Below, piece by piece: positions 1-9,954 of a stretch of 64,000 nt of DNA. A program made the translations under genes and the position numbers. Each line of letters begins with the position of its first letter. Positions within the stretch are counted from its first letter, which is position 1. The notes under the pieces are model-generated. The model had not been told where the DNA came from. It did not search any database and saw only the letters and a list, made by a program, of their open reading frames with translations. Source of the stretch: Alphaproteobacteria bacterium (GTDB taxonomy: Bacteria > Pseudomonadota > Alphaproteobacteria > UBA8366 > GCA-2717185); contig JAJFJB010000297.1 in the NCBI GenBank assembly GCA_021774435.1, forward strand, positions 1-64,000, written 5' to 3'.

Positions 1-36
1 CAGGAGATTTCGGTCACAACAAGGAGTTGCAATGCG

Positions 37-2058
37 TCATGCCGCGAGAGGCCTCGTTGCAGCTTCAAGCCATCGCCGCGTATCGTCATCTAATCCGTCG
101 GACAGTTTTGCAAGAACCTCGCGGTGATAATCATCAAGCCAGGTAATTTCCGTTCCGTCCATCAGCGACAAATCGACTAATTCGCGATCAATGGGGGCGA
201 AGGTCAGTGTTTCAAATTCAAACATTTTCCGTTCGGCTCCAGCAAGCGCCTGGCAAGGCACAACGGTCACCAAATTTTCAATGCGAATGCCATAATCATC
301 CGTCTTGTAATACCCCGGTTCGTTCGAAACGATCATCCCTTCGCGCAACGCAACCGAATTCGGCGCCTTGGATATCCGATGCGGCCCTTCATGCACGCTG
401 AGATAGCTTCCTACGCCGTGGCCCGTGCCATGATCAAAATCGAGGCCTGCCTGCCAAAGCGCATGCCGGGCTAACGTGTCCAACTGCGACCCCGATGTTC
501 CCTCCGGAAAGCGTGCCGTCGCGATAGCGATATGTCCTTTAAGTACGCGGGTAAAACGATCTTTCATTTCCGCGGTCGGCGTTCCCACCGCGATGGTCCG
601 TGTCACATCGGTCGTCCCATCGAGATATTGCGCACCGGAGTCGACCAGATAAAGCTCTCCCCGTTTCATATGGCGATCGGTTTTAGACGAAACCTTGTAA
701 TGAACGATCGCACCGTTCGGTCCCGAGCCGGAGATCGTATCAAAACTGAGATCACGAATTAGCTCTCCTTCATTGCGGAACGCCGCCAGCTTGTCAGCCG
801 CTTCGATCTCCGTCAGCGCACCGGACGGCGCCGTCTCCTCAAACCAGGCGAGAAACCGCGTGAGCGCGGCACCATCGCGCTGATGCGCGTTGCGGGCACC
901 GGCAATTTCCACGGCGTTCTTGCAGGCTTTCGGTAATGCGCAAGGATCCCCGGCAGTCGAAATGCGCGCGCCGCCAGCTTGCAGCCTATCGAACACCAAA
1001 GCGGCCGCACTCGAAGAGTCGACCCGAACCGTTTGCCCTTCCAGTTGCTCAAGCGCATCGGGAAACGCATCGACATTCTCAACAGAAACGCCATTGCCTA
1101 AATGCGCCCCCAACCCAGGTGATAATTTTCGCGGATCGACAAACCAGTCGACCGCACCTGATTTGTGCACGATGACGAAGGAAAGCGGCATCGGCGCACG
1201 CGGCACATCGCCACCGCGCACATTGAGCAGCCACGCGACGGAATCTGGCGCCGTTATAACGGCCGCATCACAGCCGTCGGTTCGCAATATCGCGCCGATT
1301 TGCTCCCGCTTATCGGCTGCGGATTTTCCGGCAAATTCGAGCGAATGCGGCACGATGGGTGAAATCGGTGCTGCGGGCTGGCCAGCCCAAACCGCATCGA
1401 CAGGGTTGTCGTCCACGGCGACAAGACTACCGCCCGCCTTCTCCACCGCTTTACGCAGCGCCACAACGGCGTTCTCCGCGTGCAGCCACGAATCATAGCC
1501 AAGCTTGCCGCCTTTTGGCAAAGCTTCGGCAATCCACTTTGTCGCCGGCGTATCGATCAAATGTTTTGGTTCGAGCAAATTAGTGTCGACCTGCGTACGT
1601 ACCTGCAGCGTATAGCGGCCATCGACGAAGATGGCCGCCCGGTCGGCCAGAATGACGGCAAGACCCGCCGAACCGGAAAACCCGGTCAGCCAACGCAGGC
1701 GGTCGTCACGGGGCGGCACATATTCACCCTGATGTGCATCCGTTCTGGGCACGATGAAGCCATCCAAACCGCGGCTGTCGAGTTCCTCGCGCAAGGCGCC
1801 GACCCTATCGGGCAAAGGCGGATCCTCGGGCACTTCGGCCACAATTACGGCCTTCAGCGCCAATAACTGGTCGCGCAGGGACGCCGGCAAATCAGGTGCG
1901 ATCAATTCAATCCACACATCCGGTTGTTTGCCCTGTGGGGCACCTGCGACGCCCGCGACAAGCGCGCGCACCGCATCGATACCAATCGAAACGCCGGCTG
2001 CCTTTAGCTGCTGCGCGAGTGCTTCGTCCCCGCCATAGGCCGATACCTCAACCACCAT
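37..2058 (-). CDS. pepP: Xaa-Pro aminopeptidase (M24 family aminopeptidase P)
   Basis: 673 aa ORF; M24B signatures such as GTGHGVGSYLSVHEGP and EPGYYKTDDYGIRIENL. Confidence 0.93.
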   Translation of the reverse strand: MVVEVSAYGGDEALAQQLKAAGVSIGIDAVRALVAGVAGAPQGKQPDVWIELIAPDLPASLRDQLLALKAVIVAEVPEDPPLPDRVGALREELDSRGLDGFIVPRTDAHQGEYVPPRDDRLRWLTGFSGSAGLAVILADRAAIFVDGRYTLQVRTQVDTNLLEPKHLIDTPATKWIAEALPKGGKLGYDSWLHAENAVVALRKAVEKAGGSLVAVDDNPVDAVWAGQPAAPISPIVPHSLEFAGKSAADKREQIGAILRTDGCDAAVITAPDSVAWLLNVRGGDVPRAPMPLSFVIVHKSGAVDWFVDPRKLSPGLGAHLGNGVSVENVDAFPDALEQLEGQTVRVDSSSAAALVFDRLQAGGARISTAGDPCALPKACKNAVEIAGARNAHQRDGAALTRFLAWFEETAPSGALTEIEAADKLAAFRNEGELIRDLSFDTISGSGPNGAIVHYKVSSKTDRHMKRGELYLVDSGAQYLDGTTDVTRTIAVGTPTAEMKDRFTRVLKGHIAIATARFPEGTSGSQLDTLARHALWQAGLDFDHGTGHGVGSYLSVHEGPHRISKAPNSVALREGMIVSNEPGYYKTDDYGIRIENLVTVVPCQALAGAERKMFEFETLTFAPIDRELVDLSLMDGTEITWLDDYHREVLAKLSDGLDDDTRRWLEAATRPLAA

Positions 2059-2166
2059 GCAACCTCTCCCTTACAACGCAAAATTGCCCGTAAGCTCTTA
2101 TCACAGCCCCGCATCCGAGACAGCGGTTTTGATGCCCCGACAAAACTGGGCCCATGCGCGCATAAC

Positions 2167-2279
2167 AATGCTGCACTGCAATAAAAACAGCAGACGTTTT
2201 TCGATCGCAAACATATATAGGCTACAAGCGACAAGCCAATGGCTTGTTAAGAGATTGTTAATAAAAATGAAAATGGAGC
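2167..2279 (+). repeat. Upstream copy of a duplicated ~110-nt leader (second copy ~2461..2572)
   Basis: Shared blocks aatgctgcactgca, cgcaaacatatat.gg.tacaag, gacttgt/ggcttgt, ttgttaataaa, aaaatggag, at ~294-nt offset. Confidence 0.75.
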
Positions 2280-2285
2280 GATCTA

Positions 2286-2426
2286 ATGACTGGATTATCC
2301 GCACGAAATGGCAGAAAACACGTGTCGACCGGATTATTCCGCACGATCGGGCACACAATTAGTGAAATGCTCGTCCGCTATCAGCGGCGCGAAATTGAGG
2401 CCGCGCGTTCAAGGCAATGGTTTTAA
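2286..2426 (+). CDS. 46-aa truncated paralogue of the downstream DUF1127 protein (below ORF-track cutoff)
   Basis: ATG..TAA reads MTGLSARNGRKHVSTGLFRTIGHTISEMLVRYQRREIEAARSRQWF; 20 of first 36 residues identical to the 2579..2827 protein; similar 5' leader. Confidence 0.6.
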   Translation: MTGLSARNGRKHVSTGLFRTIGHTISEMLVRYQRREIEAARSRQWF

Positions 2427-2578
2427 GCCATAAGAGCAAAGACGCTCATGAGCCTCATGCAATGCTGCACTGCATTAAACGCAACTGGCGTTTACCGAAC
2501 GCAAACATATATCGGTTACAAGTTGCAAGGACATGACTTGTACCCAATTGTTAATAAACGTTAAAATGGAGTAAACTG

Positions 2579-2827
2579 ATGACCGCGATATCGGCGCAAA
2601 CCGGCGCAAAACCTGCATCGACGGGAGTTTTTCGCGCGGTTGGACACGCAATCAGCGAATTGTTTGTCGCCTATCGGCGGCGGCAGACGATGCATGAATT
2701 ATCGGCGCTCGACGACCACCTGCTCGAAGATATCGGCGTTCGCCGCACCGAGCTCTCCGCGGTGTCAATGTCGGCAGACGGCAAGGTGCAAAACGACTTG
2801 CATGTGCCCCGTCACCAGATCGGTTGA
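2579..2827 (+). CDS. DUF1127 (YjiS-like) small protein
   Basis: 82 aa; R-rich helix followed by ELSALDDHLLEDIGVRRTEL, typical of DUF1127. Confidence 0.85.
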   Translation: MTAISAQTGAKPASTGVFRAVGHAISELFVAYRRRQTMHELSALDDHLLEDIGVRRTELSAVSMSADGKVQNDLHVPRHQIG

Positions 2828-2870
2828 TTTAACACGTCGTGGCGAGCGGCTGGTTAGGGCATATTTCACT

Positions 2871-3743
2871 CTAAACCCGCCGCCGCGCCATGATGAGTGT
2901 GTGCCATCCCTCGACGGGAATTCGGCGTATCAAGGCTAACCCCTGGCGGCCGTAAGCGTTGCGAACGGCATTCTCCTGATGCGCTAACAAGCCGGACAGA
3001 ACAACCACACCACCTGGGGCGACCTGTTGGCACAATGGCCGCGACAGCGCGACCAGAGGCTTGGCGAGAATATTTGCGGCAATCAGGTCATAAGGTCCCG
3101 TGCGATGAATTTCGCGATCCGAAAAACCGTTGCTGCACCGGGTCTGAACGTACAGTGAAAGCCGGTTTATCTGGGCATTTTCACGTGCCACCGCCACGGA
3201 CTGCGGATCGATATCGGCTGCAAGCACAGTACGGCGCCATGTTGCAGCCATTGCCAGCGCCAAGACCCCCGATCCACAGCCCAGATCCAGCGGCTTTTCA
3301 AAGCGACGGCACCTTGCCAGCCAATCCAAGGCCAAAAGGCAGCTTTTTGTCGTTGCGTGCTCTCCAGTGCCAAAGGCTGCACCGGCATCAAGCGTCAAAC
3401 CAATCGCGCCAAACGGTGTCGGGCCCTCGAAATGCGACGGCCGTATGAAATACCGCCCGGCCCGCAAAGGCTGAAATGTCCGCTGGTTCTCCGCAACCCA
3501 ATCGATATTGGGTAAAGGAACGCACGAAAATTCAGGTTCTGGAACACCTGCCTGTACCGCCGCGATGGCCAAGATGGCTGCGCAGTCGGCGTGGGACGGC
3601 ATGTCCGGCGCGTAACCTTCGACCCGCCAAAGCGAGCTGTCGGGAATTTCGAACGACGCGACGGCGGCACAAAGCGACTCAATGGCCTCCGCAAAAAGCT
3701 CTGCAGCAGACGCTGGGACAATGACTTCCAGTTTCCAGCTCAC
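2871..3743 (-). CDS. prmA: 50S ribosomal protein L11 methyltransferase
   Basis: 290 aa; GTGEHATTKSCLLAL and LDLGCGSGVLALA motifs. Confidence 0.92.
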   Translation of the reverse strand: MSWKLEVIVPASAAELFAEAIESLCAAVASFEIPDSSLWRVEGYAPDMPSHADCAAILAIAAVQAGVPEPEFSCVPLPNIDWVAENQRTFQPLRAGRYFIRPSHFEGPTPFGAIGLTLDAGAAFGTGEHATTKSCLLALDWLARCRRFEKPLDLGCGSGVLALAMAATWRRTVLAADIDPQSVAVARENAQINRLSLYVQTRCSNGFSDREIHRTGPYDLIAANILAKPLVALSRPLCQQVAPGGVVVLSGLLAHQENAVRNAYGRQGLALIRRIPVEGWHTLIMARRRV

Positions 3744-3755
3744 GGCAAGCCTGTA

Positions 3756-6047
3756 TCAGGGCTTCGAGACAAAGGCCGCGATGACCCGCTTTTCACCGGC
3801 CTTGTCAAAATCGATGGTGAGCTTGTCGCCGTCGATGGTTCGAATGCGGCCCATACCGAATTTCTGATGAAAACAACGATCACCGCGTGCAAACGGAACT
3901 TCCGATTCCGATAGCGGCTCCGCCGTTGCCTCTATGAATTTGACGCCCGGCCCGCGTTCCTGATAACGCCGCCACCCCGGGCCACCTTCCGTGCGCCTGG
4001 AGCCACCATCAAATCCGAAAGCCGACTGCCGCTCGGACAGGCCGCCCGATCCGCCGCCGAACAGGCCCGGGTCGGTCGTAACCTCGATACTGTCTGCTGG
4101 AAGCTCGCTCACAAAGCGCGACGGAATCGCACTTACCCACTGGTTATAAATCCGCCGGCTCGCGGCGTGCGTAATGGTCACATGCCTGCGGGCGCGCGTG
4201 ATGCCGACATAGGCGAGCCGCCGCTCCTCCTCCAAACCGGCGGCACCGCTTTGATCGATTGCGCGCTGATGCGGGAAAAGCTCCTCCTCCCATCCCGGCA
4301 GGAACACCGTATCGAATTCCGCGCCCTTGGCACTGTGCAAGGTCATGAGGTTGACCATGTCCTGGCCCGCCGCCTCGGTGTTTTCCATCACAAGGCTAAC
4401 ATGTTCGAGAAACCCACCAAGGCTTTCGAACTCCGCCATGGCGGGGATCAGTTCCTTCAGATTTTCCAACTTCCCAGGGGCTTCGGGTTTCTTGCTCAAC
4501 ATCCACATTTCCGTATAGCCGGATTCGTCAAGGACGGTTTCCGCCAGCTCCGTATGCGGCAAACCATCCGACATGCGCTGCCAGCGTTGAAAATCCGCCA
4601 GAATATCGCCCAGCTTCCGGCGTGCTTGCGGCCGTAACTCATCAGTTTCCACAATCCGCAGACCTGCGGAAAACAAGGAACACCCTTCGATACGGGCAAG
4701 ACCGTGCAGCGCCTGCAAGGTGGTCTTGCCGACCCCGCGCGCCGGTTTGTTGATGATCCTCTCGAAGGCGAGATCGTCTTCAGACTGATGGATCAATCGA
4801 AAATAGGCCAGCGCATCGCGAATTTCCTCACGCTCGTAAAATCGCGGACCGCCGATGACGCGGTAGGGAACCCCCAAGGTGATGAAGCGTTCTTCGAATT
4901 CGCGGGTTTGAAACCCGGCCCGCACCAGAATCGCAATCTCATCGAGCCTGTGCTTCTGGCGATGCAGCGCCTCGACCTCCTCGCCGATGAAGCGGGCCTC
5001 TTCTTCGCCATCCCAAACGCCGCGCACAATGACCTTGTCGCCCTCATTGGTATCGGTCCACAGCGTCTTACCGAAACGCCCTTCGTTATGCGCGATAAGG
5101 CCGGAGGCGGCGGCAAGAATATGCGGCGTCGAACGGTAGTTGCGTTCCAGCCGGATCACCTTGGCACCAGGGAAATCCGTCTCGAAACGAAGGATGTTGC
5201 CGACTTCCGCACCGCGCCAGCCATAGATCGACTGATCGTCATCGCCAACACAGCAGATATTGCGGTGATGTTGGGCGAGAAGGCGCAGCCAGAGATATTG
5301 TGCGACGTTGGCATCCTGGTATTCGTCGACCAGGATGTAGCGGAACAGCCGCTGGAAGTCGGCAAGGACGTCCGCGTTTTCCATGAACAGCGTCAGACAG
5401 TGCAGCAACAAATCGCCAAAGTCGGCCGCATTAAGCGCTTTCAGCCGCTCTTGATATTGCACGTACAGGGCAACGGCCCGGCCATTGGCAAACTCACCGC
5501 CATCATCCGCCGGCACCTTATCTGGCGTCAGCCCCTTATCCTTCCAGCGCTGAATAATCCCCGACAGTACACGCGCCGGCCAGCGCTTCTCGTCTATGTG
5601 TTCCGCCTCGAGAAGCTGTTTCAGCAACCGGACCTGATCGTCCGTATCGAGGATCGTAAAATTCGACTTCAACCCCACCAATTCCGCATGGCGGCGCAAG
5701 ATACGAACACCCAATGAATGGAAGGTGCCGAGCCATAAACCTTCCGTCGCCGGGCCGACAAAGTTTGCGACCCGATCCCGCATCTCATGCGCCGCCCGGT
5801 TGGTGAAGGTAACCGACAAAATCTGATAAGGCTTGGCACGGCCGGTATAGAGCAGTTGGGCCAGCCGCGTCGTCAGAACGCGGGTCTTCCCGGTTCCCGC
5901 ACCGGCCAACACCAGGACAGGACCGTCCAGCGCATCGACCGCTTCACGCTGTGCCTCGTTAAGCGCATCCAGCCACGGCGCCGGCCGGGCTACGGGCGGC
6001 GGCGGTGCATCAAACTCCAGCGGGTCGCCGGCAAAGGGATCAGTCAT
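3756..6047 (-). CDS. uvrD: UvrD/PcrA-type superfamily I DNA helicase
   Basis: LNEAQREAVDALDGPVLVLAGAGTGKT, VDEYQDAN, VGDDDQSIYGWRGA; start set at MTDPFAGD (6047) because the longer ORF overlaps the divergent gene. Confidence 0.9.
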   Translation of the reverse strand: MTDPFAGDPLEFDAPPPPVARPAPWLDALNEAQREAVDALDGPVLVLAGAGTGKTRVLTTRLAQLLYTGRAKPYQILSVTFTNRAAHEMRDRVANFVGPATEGLWLGTFHSLGVRILRRHAELVGLKSNFTILDTDDQVRLLKQLLEAEHIDEKRWPARVLSGIIQRWKDKGLTPDKVPADDGGEFANGRAVALYVQYQERLKALNAADFGDLLLHCLTLFMENADVLADFQRLFRYILVDEYQDANVAQYLWLRLLAQHHRNICCVGDDDQSIYGWRGAEVGNILRFETDFPGAKVIRLERNYRSTPHILAAASGLIAHNEGRFGKTLWTDTNEGDKVIVRGVWDGEEEARFIGEEVEALHRQKHRLDEIAILVRAGFQTREFEERFITLGVPYRVIGGPRFYEREEIRDALAYFRLIHQSEDDLAFERIINKPARGVGKTTLQALHGLARIEGCSLFSAGLRIVETDELRPQARRKLGDILADFQRWQRMSDGLPHTELAETVLDESGYTEMWMLSKKPEAPGKLENLKELIPAMAEFESLGGFLEHVSLVMENTEAAGQDMVNLMTLHSAKGAEFDTVFLPGWEEELFPHQRAIDQSGAAGLEEERRLAYVGITRARRHVTITHAASRRIYNQWVSAIPSRFVSELPADSIEVTTDPGLFGGGSGGLSERQSAFGFDGGSRRTEGGPGWRRYQERGPGVKFIEATAEPLSESEVPFARGDRCFHQKFGMGRIRTIDGDKLTIDFDKAGEKRVIAAFVSKP

Positions 6048-6225
6048 GGCATGGTCATCAATTCGACATGGAATATTGAATATAGGGGAGAGTCGGCTTT
6101 CAGGAAATGGCAACACCACCAAGCCATCTTCCATACCCCGCAATTTTCCATAGCATTGGGGATCGCCCAAAGAACGTGCTAGCTTACTAAGCGGGGGGAG
6201 TGAGTCATTTAACGATGGAGGCTGC

Positions 6226-7245
6226 ATGAATTTGCGCACCATAGGAACTCGAATCACCCGGAAAACACTTGCCATTACGGCGACATGCTTGGCGTTCCTG
6301 TTTACCGTCGGCGCCGCTAATGCCCAAAACACGGTCGAAGACATACTAAGCGCCGTCGTCCGGGTTCAGACGGAAATCGACGCCACCGCACGGACGGCCG
6401 GAACACTAGGCTCGGAGCGCGATGGCCACGGCGTCGTCATCGATTCGAGCGGCTTGGTGTTGACAATCGGCTATCTGATTCTGGAATCTTCGTCGGTTCT
6501 GGTGACCGGACCCGATGGTGTGGCTCTGCCCGCAAGCGTAGTTGCCTATGACAGTGAAACCGGCTTTGGTCTTGTCAGAACGCAGCAGCCGATCCGCGTC
6601 CGTCCGATGCGCCTCGGCGATTCAGCGCAGTTAAACGAAGGGACCGGGGTCATTGTTGCCGGCTTCGGGGGACGGCGAAACACCATTCGCGCGAAGGTCG
6701 TCGCGCGTCGCGAATTCGCGGGATACTGGGAATACCTTCTGCCGAATGCCATCTTCACGCAGCCTCCATTTCCTGTGTTCGGCGGTGCGGCGCTTATCAA
6801 TCATGAAGGTCAGCTCGTCGGCATCGGCTCCTTGGTTGTCGGCGATGCGAAACAAGGCGCCGGCGTGAACCCCGGCAATATGTTCATCCCGATTAACGCG
6901 TTGAAACCGATCCTTGGCGGATTAATTGACAGCGGGCGAGCGGACAGACCGGCACGGCCATGGATTGGCGTCTACACCGAAGAAGTCCGCCGGCGCATTT
7001 TCGTGACACGCTTGGCTTCCGAGGGACCTGGTGCCGCGGCGGGCGTTAGGATCGGTGATATCATCGTATCGGTTGGCGGCAAATCCGTGTCGAGCATGCC
7101 GGACTTTTATCGCAAGTTATGGTCGCTCGGGGCTCCAGGTGTCGAGGTTCCAGTGACGGTGTTACGGCAATCGGGCGGCATCGAAACGCTGACACTGTAT
7201 TCGCGTGACCGGTACGGATGGTACCGAACGGGCAAGGGAAACTAA
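6226..7245 (+). CDS. HtrA/DegP-like (S1C fold) protein with signal peptide and PDZ domain; probably catalytically inactive
   Basis: Hydrophobic leader ending GAANAQN; GHGVVIDSSGLVLTIGYLI; FGGAALINHEGQLVGI; PDZ-like GPGAAAGVRIGDIIVSVGGKSV. Confidence 0.8.
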   Translation: MNLRTIGTRITRKTLAITATCLAFLFTVGAANAQNTVEDILSAVVRVQTEIDATARTAGTLGSERDGHGVVIDSSGLVLTIGYLILESSSVLVTGPDGVALPASVVAYDSETGFGLVRTQQPIRVRPMRLGDSAQLNEGTGVIVAGFGGRRNTIRAKVVARREFAGYWEYLLPNAIFTQPPFPVFGGAALINHEGQLVGIGSLVVGDAKQGAGVNPGNMFIPINALKPILGGLIDSGRADRPARPWIGVYTEEVRRRIFVTRLASEGPGAAAGVRIGDIIVSVGGKSVSSMPDFYRKLWSLGAPGVEVPVTVLRQSGGIETLTLYSRDRYGWYRTGKGN

Positions 7246-7254
7246 GGCTGCGGT

Positions 7255-8706
7255 CTATTCGGCTTGGTACTCATCCGGAAGAAATTCGGGTACGGGAAGC
7301 TCTAGTATCTTTTCGACATGCGTGTCGGCATCGGCGCGGACCAAATCACGGCAAAGTGCGCGAACCAAGCGGGGTACGCCATGGCTCAAACTTGTCGTTT
7401 CCGATGACCCTCGTCCATTGCTCACGGATCCAGCCCAATTATAAAGATGGATATCCGCCAGATAGGGCGCCGCTCCGGGCGTCTTTTCGATCAATTGGAA
7501 ATCGCTGCCGAGGTAGGGAAATGCGCCAGCAGCATTACTTTCCTGACCCGCCGGCGGTGTATATCGATCTCGCCACAACGCAATTTGATCCGCGAAGCTT
7601 GAAAGTTCCGGCCGTGCTGCCGCCACCATCTCAAACCCGGCACCGATAAGGGCATAATCCGCGCGGTATTGCCGATCCGCGGTTTCGATCACGATTTCAT
7701 CGCCCGCCATACCGACCGATTGCCAGGCCGCATTGAGGTGGATCGAAAAGTTCTTGTGCCGCGTGGAACGCTGCAACGTTTCACGAATGATCGATACAGA
7801 GCGTTTCATCAGCTCTGCCATAACGCGCCACTTATCAGCATCGTCCAGGTCGACGTAATGATGCAAGACACCCGGGTAATTGATCTGCTTGAAGCGGTTA
7901 TAGCGATACAATTCGGAGCCGCGGCAAAACAAGTCGACTTTCCCGGCGCCCGCTTCCAACGCGGTCCCCGCATAATCAAACGCCGACGAAGCCGCCCCCA
8001 ACACAGCCACGTGCTTGCCCTTCAGCGAATCAAAATCTACTACTTCAGCACAGTGTGCATAACGCTCCGGTGGCAAACCCTCGCGGACCATTTCCGGGAT
8101 GAATGCGTGCCCGAACCCATCCATACCGGTCGCCAGAACCAATTTTCGAGTCGTCAAAAAACCCGAACTTCCGGCCCGATCAAGGTGGAGCCGGAAACCA
8201 CCATCGCACGGTTCGACCCGTGTGATCTGAACGTCATTCTCAATCGGCAAATCGACCTGTTCGCGATACCACAACAAGTAACCCATCCACAGGCCTGTGG
8301 GGATTTTATAGATCGCCTGATATGCCTCTTCACCATAGGCCGCCTCGTGCCACGCCCGGAACGTCAGATCGGCTATTCCACCCTCGGGACCAGGAACATC
8401 TTTGGGTGACCGCAATGTTTCCATGCGGGCAAAGGTCCGCCAAGGTCCTTCCTGTCCCTTCGGTGCCGCGTCGAGCAGCGAAATATTGGTGACACCGTCC
8501 CGCTTCAACGCGAATCCAATGGCGAGACCTGCTTGCCCCGCCCCCGCGATCACAATATCGCGGTCGATCCCGTCGCGTGGCGGCACCCAATCGGCCGGAC
8601 AGTCACCCAAATATTCCAGCGCTCGGGAAACACAGGCTTCCAACGCCGCGAGACGTTCAGCAGCGTCGGGCAATAACTGATTTGGCATTCTGTGAGTTCC
8701 GCTCAT
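7255..8706 (-). CDS. FAD/NAD(P)-binding oxidoreductase (flavin-containing monooxygenase-like)
   Basis: GAGQAGLAIG dinucleotide motif; VAVLGAASSAFDYAGTALEAGA second Rossmann motif. Confidence 0.83.
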   Translation of the reverse strand: MSGTHRMPNQLLPDAAERLAALEACVSRALEYLGDCPADWVPPRDGIDRDIVIAGAGQAGLAIGFALKRDGVTNISLLDAAPKGQEGPWRTFARMETLRSPKDVPGPEGGIADLTFRAWHEAAYGEEAYQAIYKIPTGLWMGYLLWYREQVDLPIENDVQITRVEPCDGGFRLHLDRAGSSGFLTTRKLVLATGMDGFGHAFIPEMVREGLPPERYAHCAEVVDFDSLKGKHVAVLGAASSAFDYAGTALEAGAGKVDLFCRGSELYRYNRFKQINYPGVLHHYVDLDDADKWRVMAELMKRSVSIIRETLQRSTRHKNFSIHLNAAWQSVGMAGDEIVIETADRQYRADYALIGAGFEMVAAARPELSSFADQIALWRDRYTPPAGQESNAAGAFPYLGSDFQLIEKTPGAAPYLADIHLYNWAGSVSNGRGSSETTSLSHGVPRLVRALCRDLVRADADTHVEKILELPVPEFLPDEYQAE

Positions 8707-8788
8707 TCGAACCGAAGCGCGGCAGCATAAAGGTAATCATATAGGGGCGCCAACGCTCGAGAGCGAAAACAGATGATACAAATCGTCG

Positions 8789-9940
8789 CTAATCAGCCAA
8801 AATTTGTTCTACGATCCAGCGATCAACGGCATTCACGCCACGCTCGCGCCGAGCCAGCCGTCCCGGCAGCGCAAGCGGCGAATTCACGCCAATCTGCTGC
8901 TGTTCGCAGATGCGATTATCTTCATCGTGGCTGGTATCCCAGCGCTTATAATAACGTTGGACAACGTCGTCGAAGTCGTCCCGCGCTATGGTCTCTTTCG
9001 GAAACCCGGAGCCAACGACCAACTCAATCCGCGCCGGTCCACGAGGCTTGATTTCCATCCACCAGAAACAATCCGTCGTCGCCACAAGATAAATGTTGGG
9101 GTACAGGCCGAGAAAGTGGCTCGCCTCCCGCTCGGTTTCCGTTAGCGACGCGATCGGGGGGAAGGGTGTTGTATCGTCTTTTAGAATCGCCGCAGTTTGT
9201 TCAACACCAATCAGGGAACCGGACCAGGCGCCATTCACATCCAGCGGTGTGGCGATCTGATCGCCCAGCGATTCCCGATGAACCGTCGGTATGTGGTAGG
9301 ATTCCCGTTGGTTCTCCAGATAAATCTTCCAGTTGCACGCGACGTCCCAGACCTTACGGCGTGTTGTCACCAAATTCGGAAAATCATAAGCCACGACATG
9401 GTCAGGCAAATCGCCGAGATAGTCCAAGAGACTTCCCGCATCGGCATCAAAATTGACGAACAGAAAACCCGCCCAACTTTCCAGGCGCAGAGGCACCAGC
9501 GCATGGTCCTTCTTATCGAATCCTACGGTTTCTTCCATGCCGGCGGCACTGACTAGCGCGCCATCAAGATCGAAGGCCCAATTGTGATAGGGGCAAACTA
9601 TCGCCCGGCAATTGCCTTCGCCCGTGAGCAATTGCGTGCCGCGATGCCGGCAGCTATTGGCGAAGGCCCGCACGGCGCCTTCTCGGTCACGAATGATAAT
9701 GATCGGGATGCCCGCAACATCGGTCGCCAAATAGTCACCGGGGTTGGCCATTAAATCGGCGCGTCCGACGAAATTCCAAACCTTCATGAAAACGCGCTCT
9801 ATCTCGAGTCGATAAAACCCGTCATCGGTATAGCACCAGGGCGGCAGGTTCTCCGCCTCGAGCGGCGGCTTTAGCACATTGGCGTAGTGTTTCGGATCGC
9901 GTAACTGATCGATGGATAGCATGGCGCAATCCTTTCCCAA
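8789..9940 (-). CDS. Aromatic ring-hydroxylating (Rieske) oxygenase alpha subunit
   Basis: Rieske motif CRHRGTQLLTGEGNCRAIVCPYH; mononuclear iron region ENQRESYHIPTVH. Confidence 0.92.
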   Translation of the reverse strand: MGKDCAMLSIDQLRDPKHYANVLKPPLEAENLPPWCYTDDGFYRLEIERVFMKVWNFVGRADLMANPGDYLATDVAGIPIIIIRDREGAVRAFANSCRHRGTQLLTGEGNCRAIVCPYHNWAFDLDGALVSAAGMEETVGFDKKDHALVPLRLESWAGFLFVNFDADAGSLLDYLGDLPDHVVAYDFPNLVTTRRKVWDVACNWKIYLENQRESYHIPTVHRESLGDQIATPLDVNGAWSGSLIGVEQTAAILKDDTTPFPPIASLTETEREASHFLGLYPNIYLVATTDCFWWMEIKPRGPARIELVVGSGFPKETIARDDFDDVVQRYYKRWDTSHDEDNRICEQQQIGVNSPLALPGRLARRERGVNAVDRWIVEQILAD

Positions 9941-9954
9941 AGGCGGCAGTTTCG

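Noticed and set aside
890-1498. 202-aa plus-strand ORF opposite pepP, and many similar antisense ORFs such as 4704..5717 and 22570..23268
   Set aside because: Shadow ORFs of GC-rich coding regions; biased composition, no recognisable motifs, and the opposite strand is a conserved gene.
6048-6344. N-terminal 99-aa extension of the UvrD-like ORF
   Set aside because: Overlaps the divergent HtrA-like gene and its promoter; helicase homology starts after MTDPFAGD.
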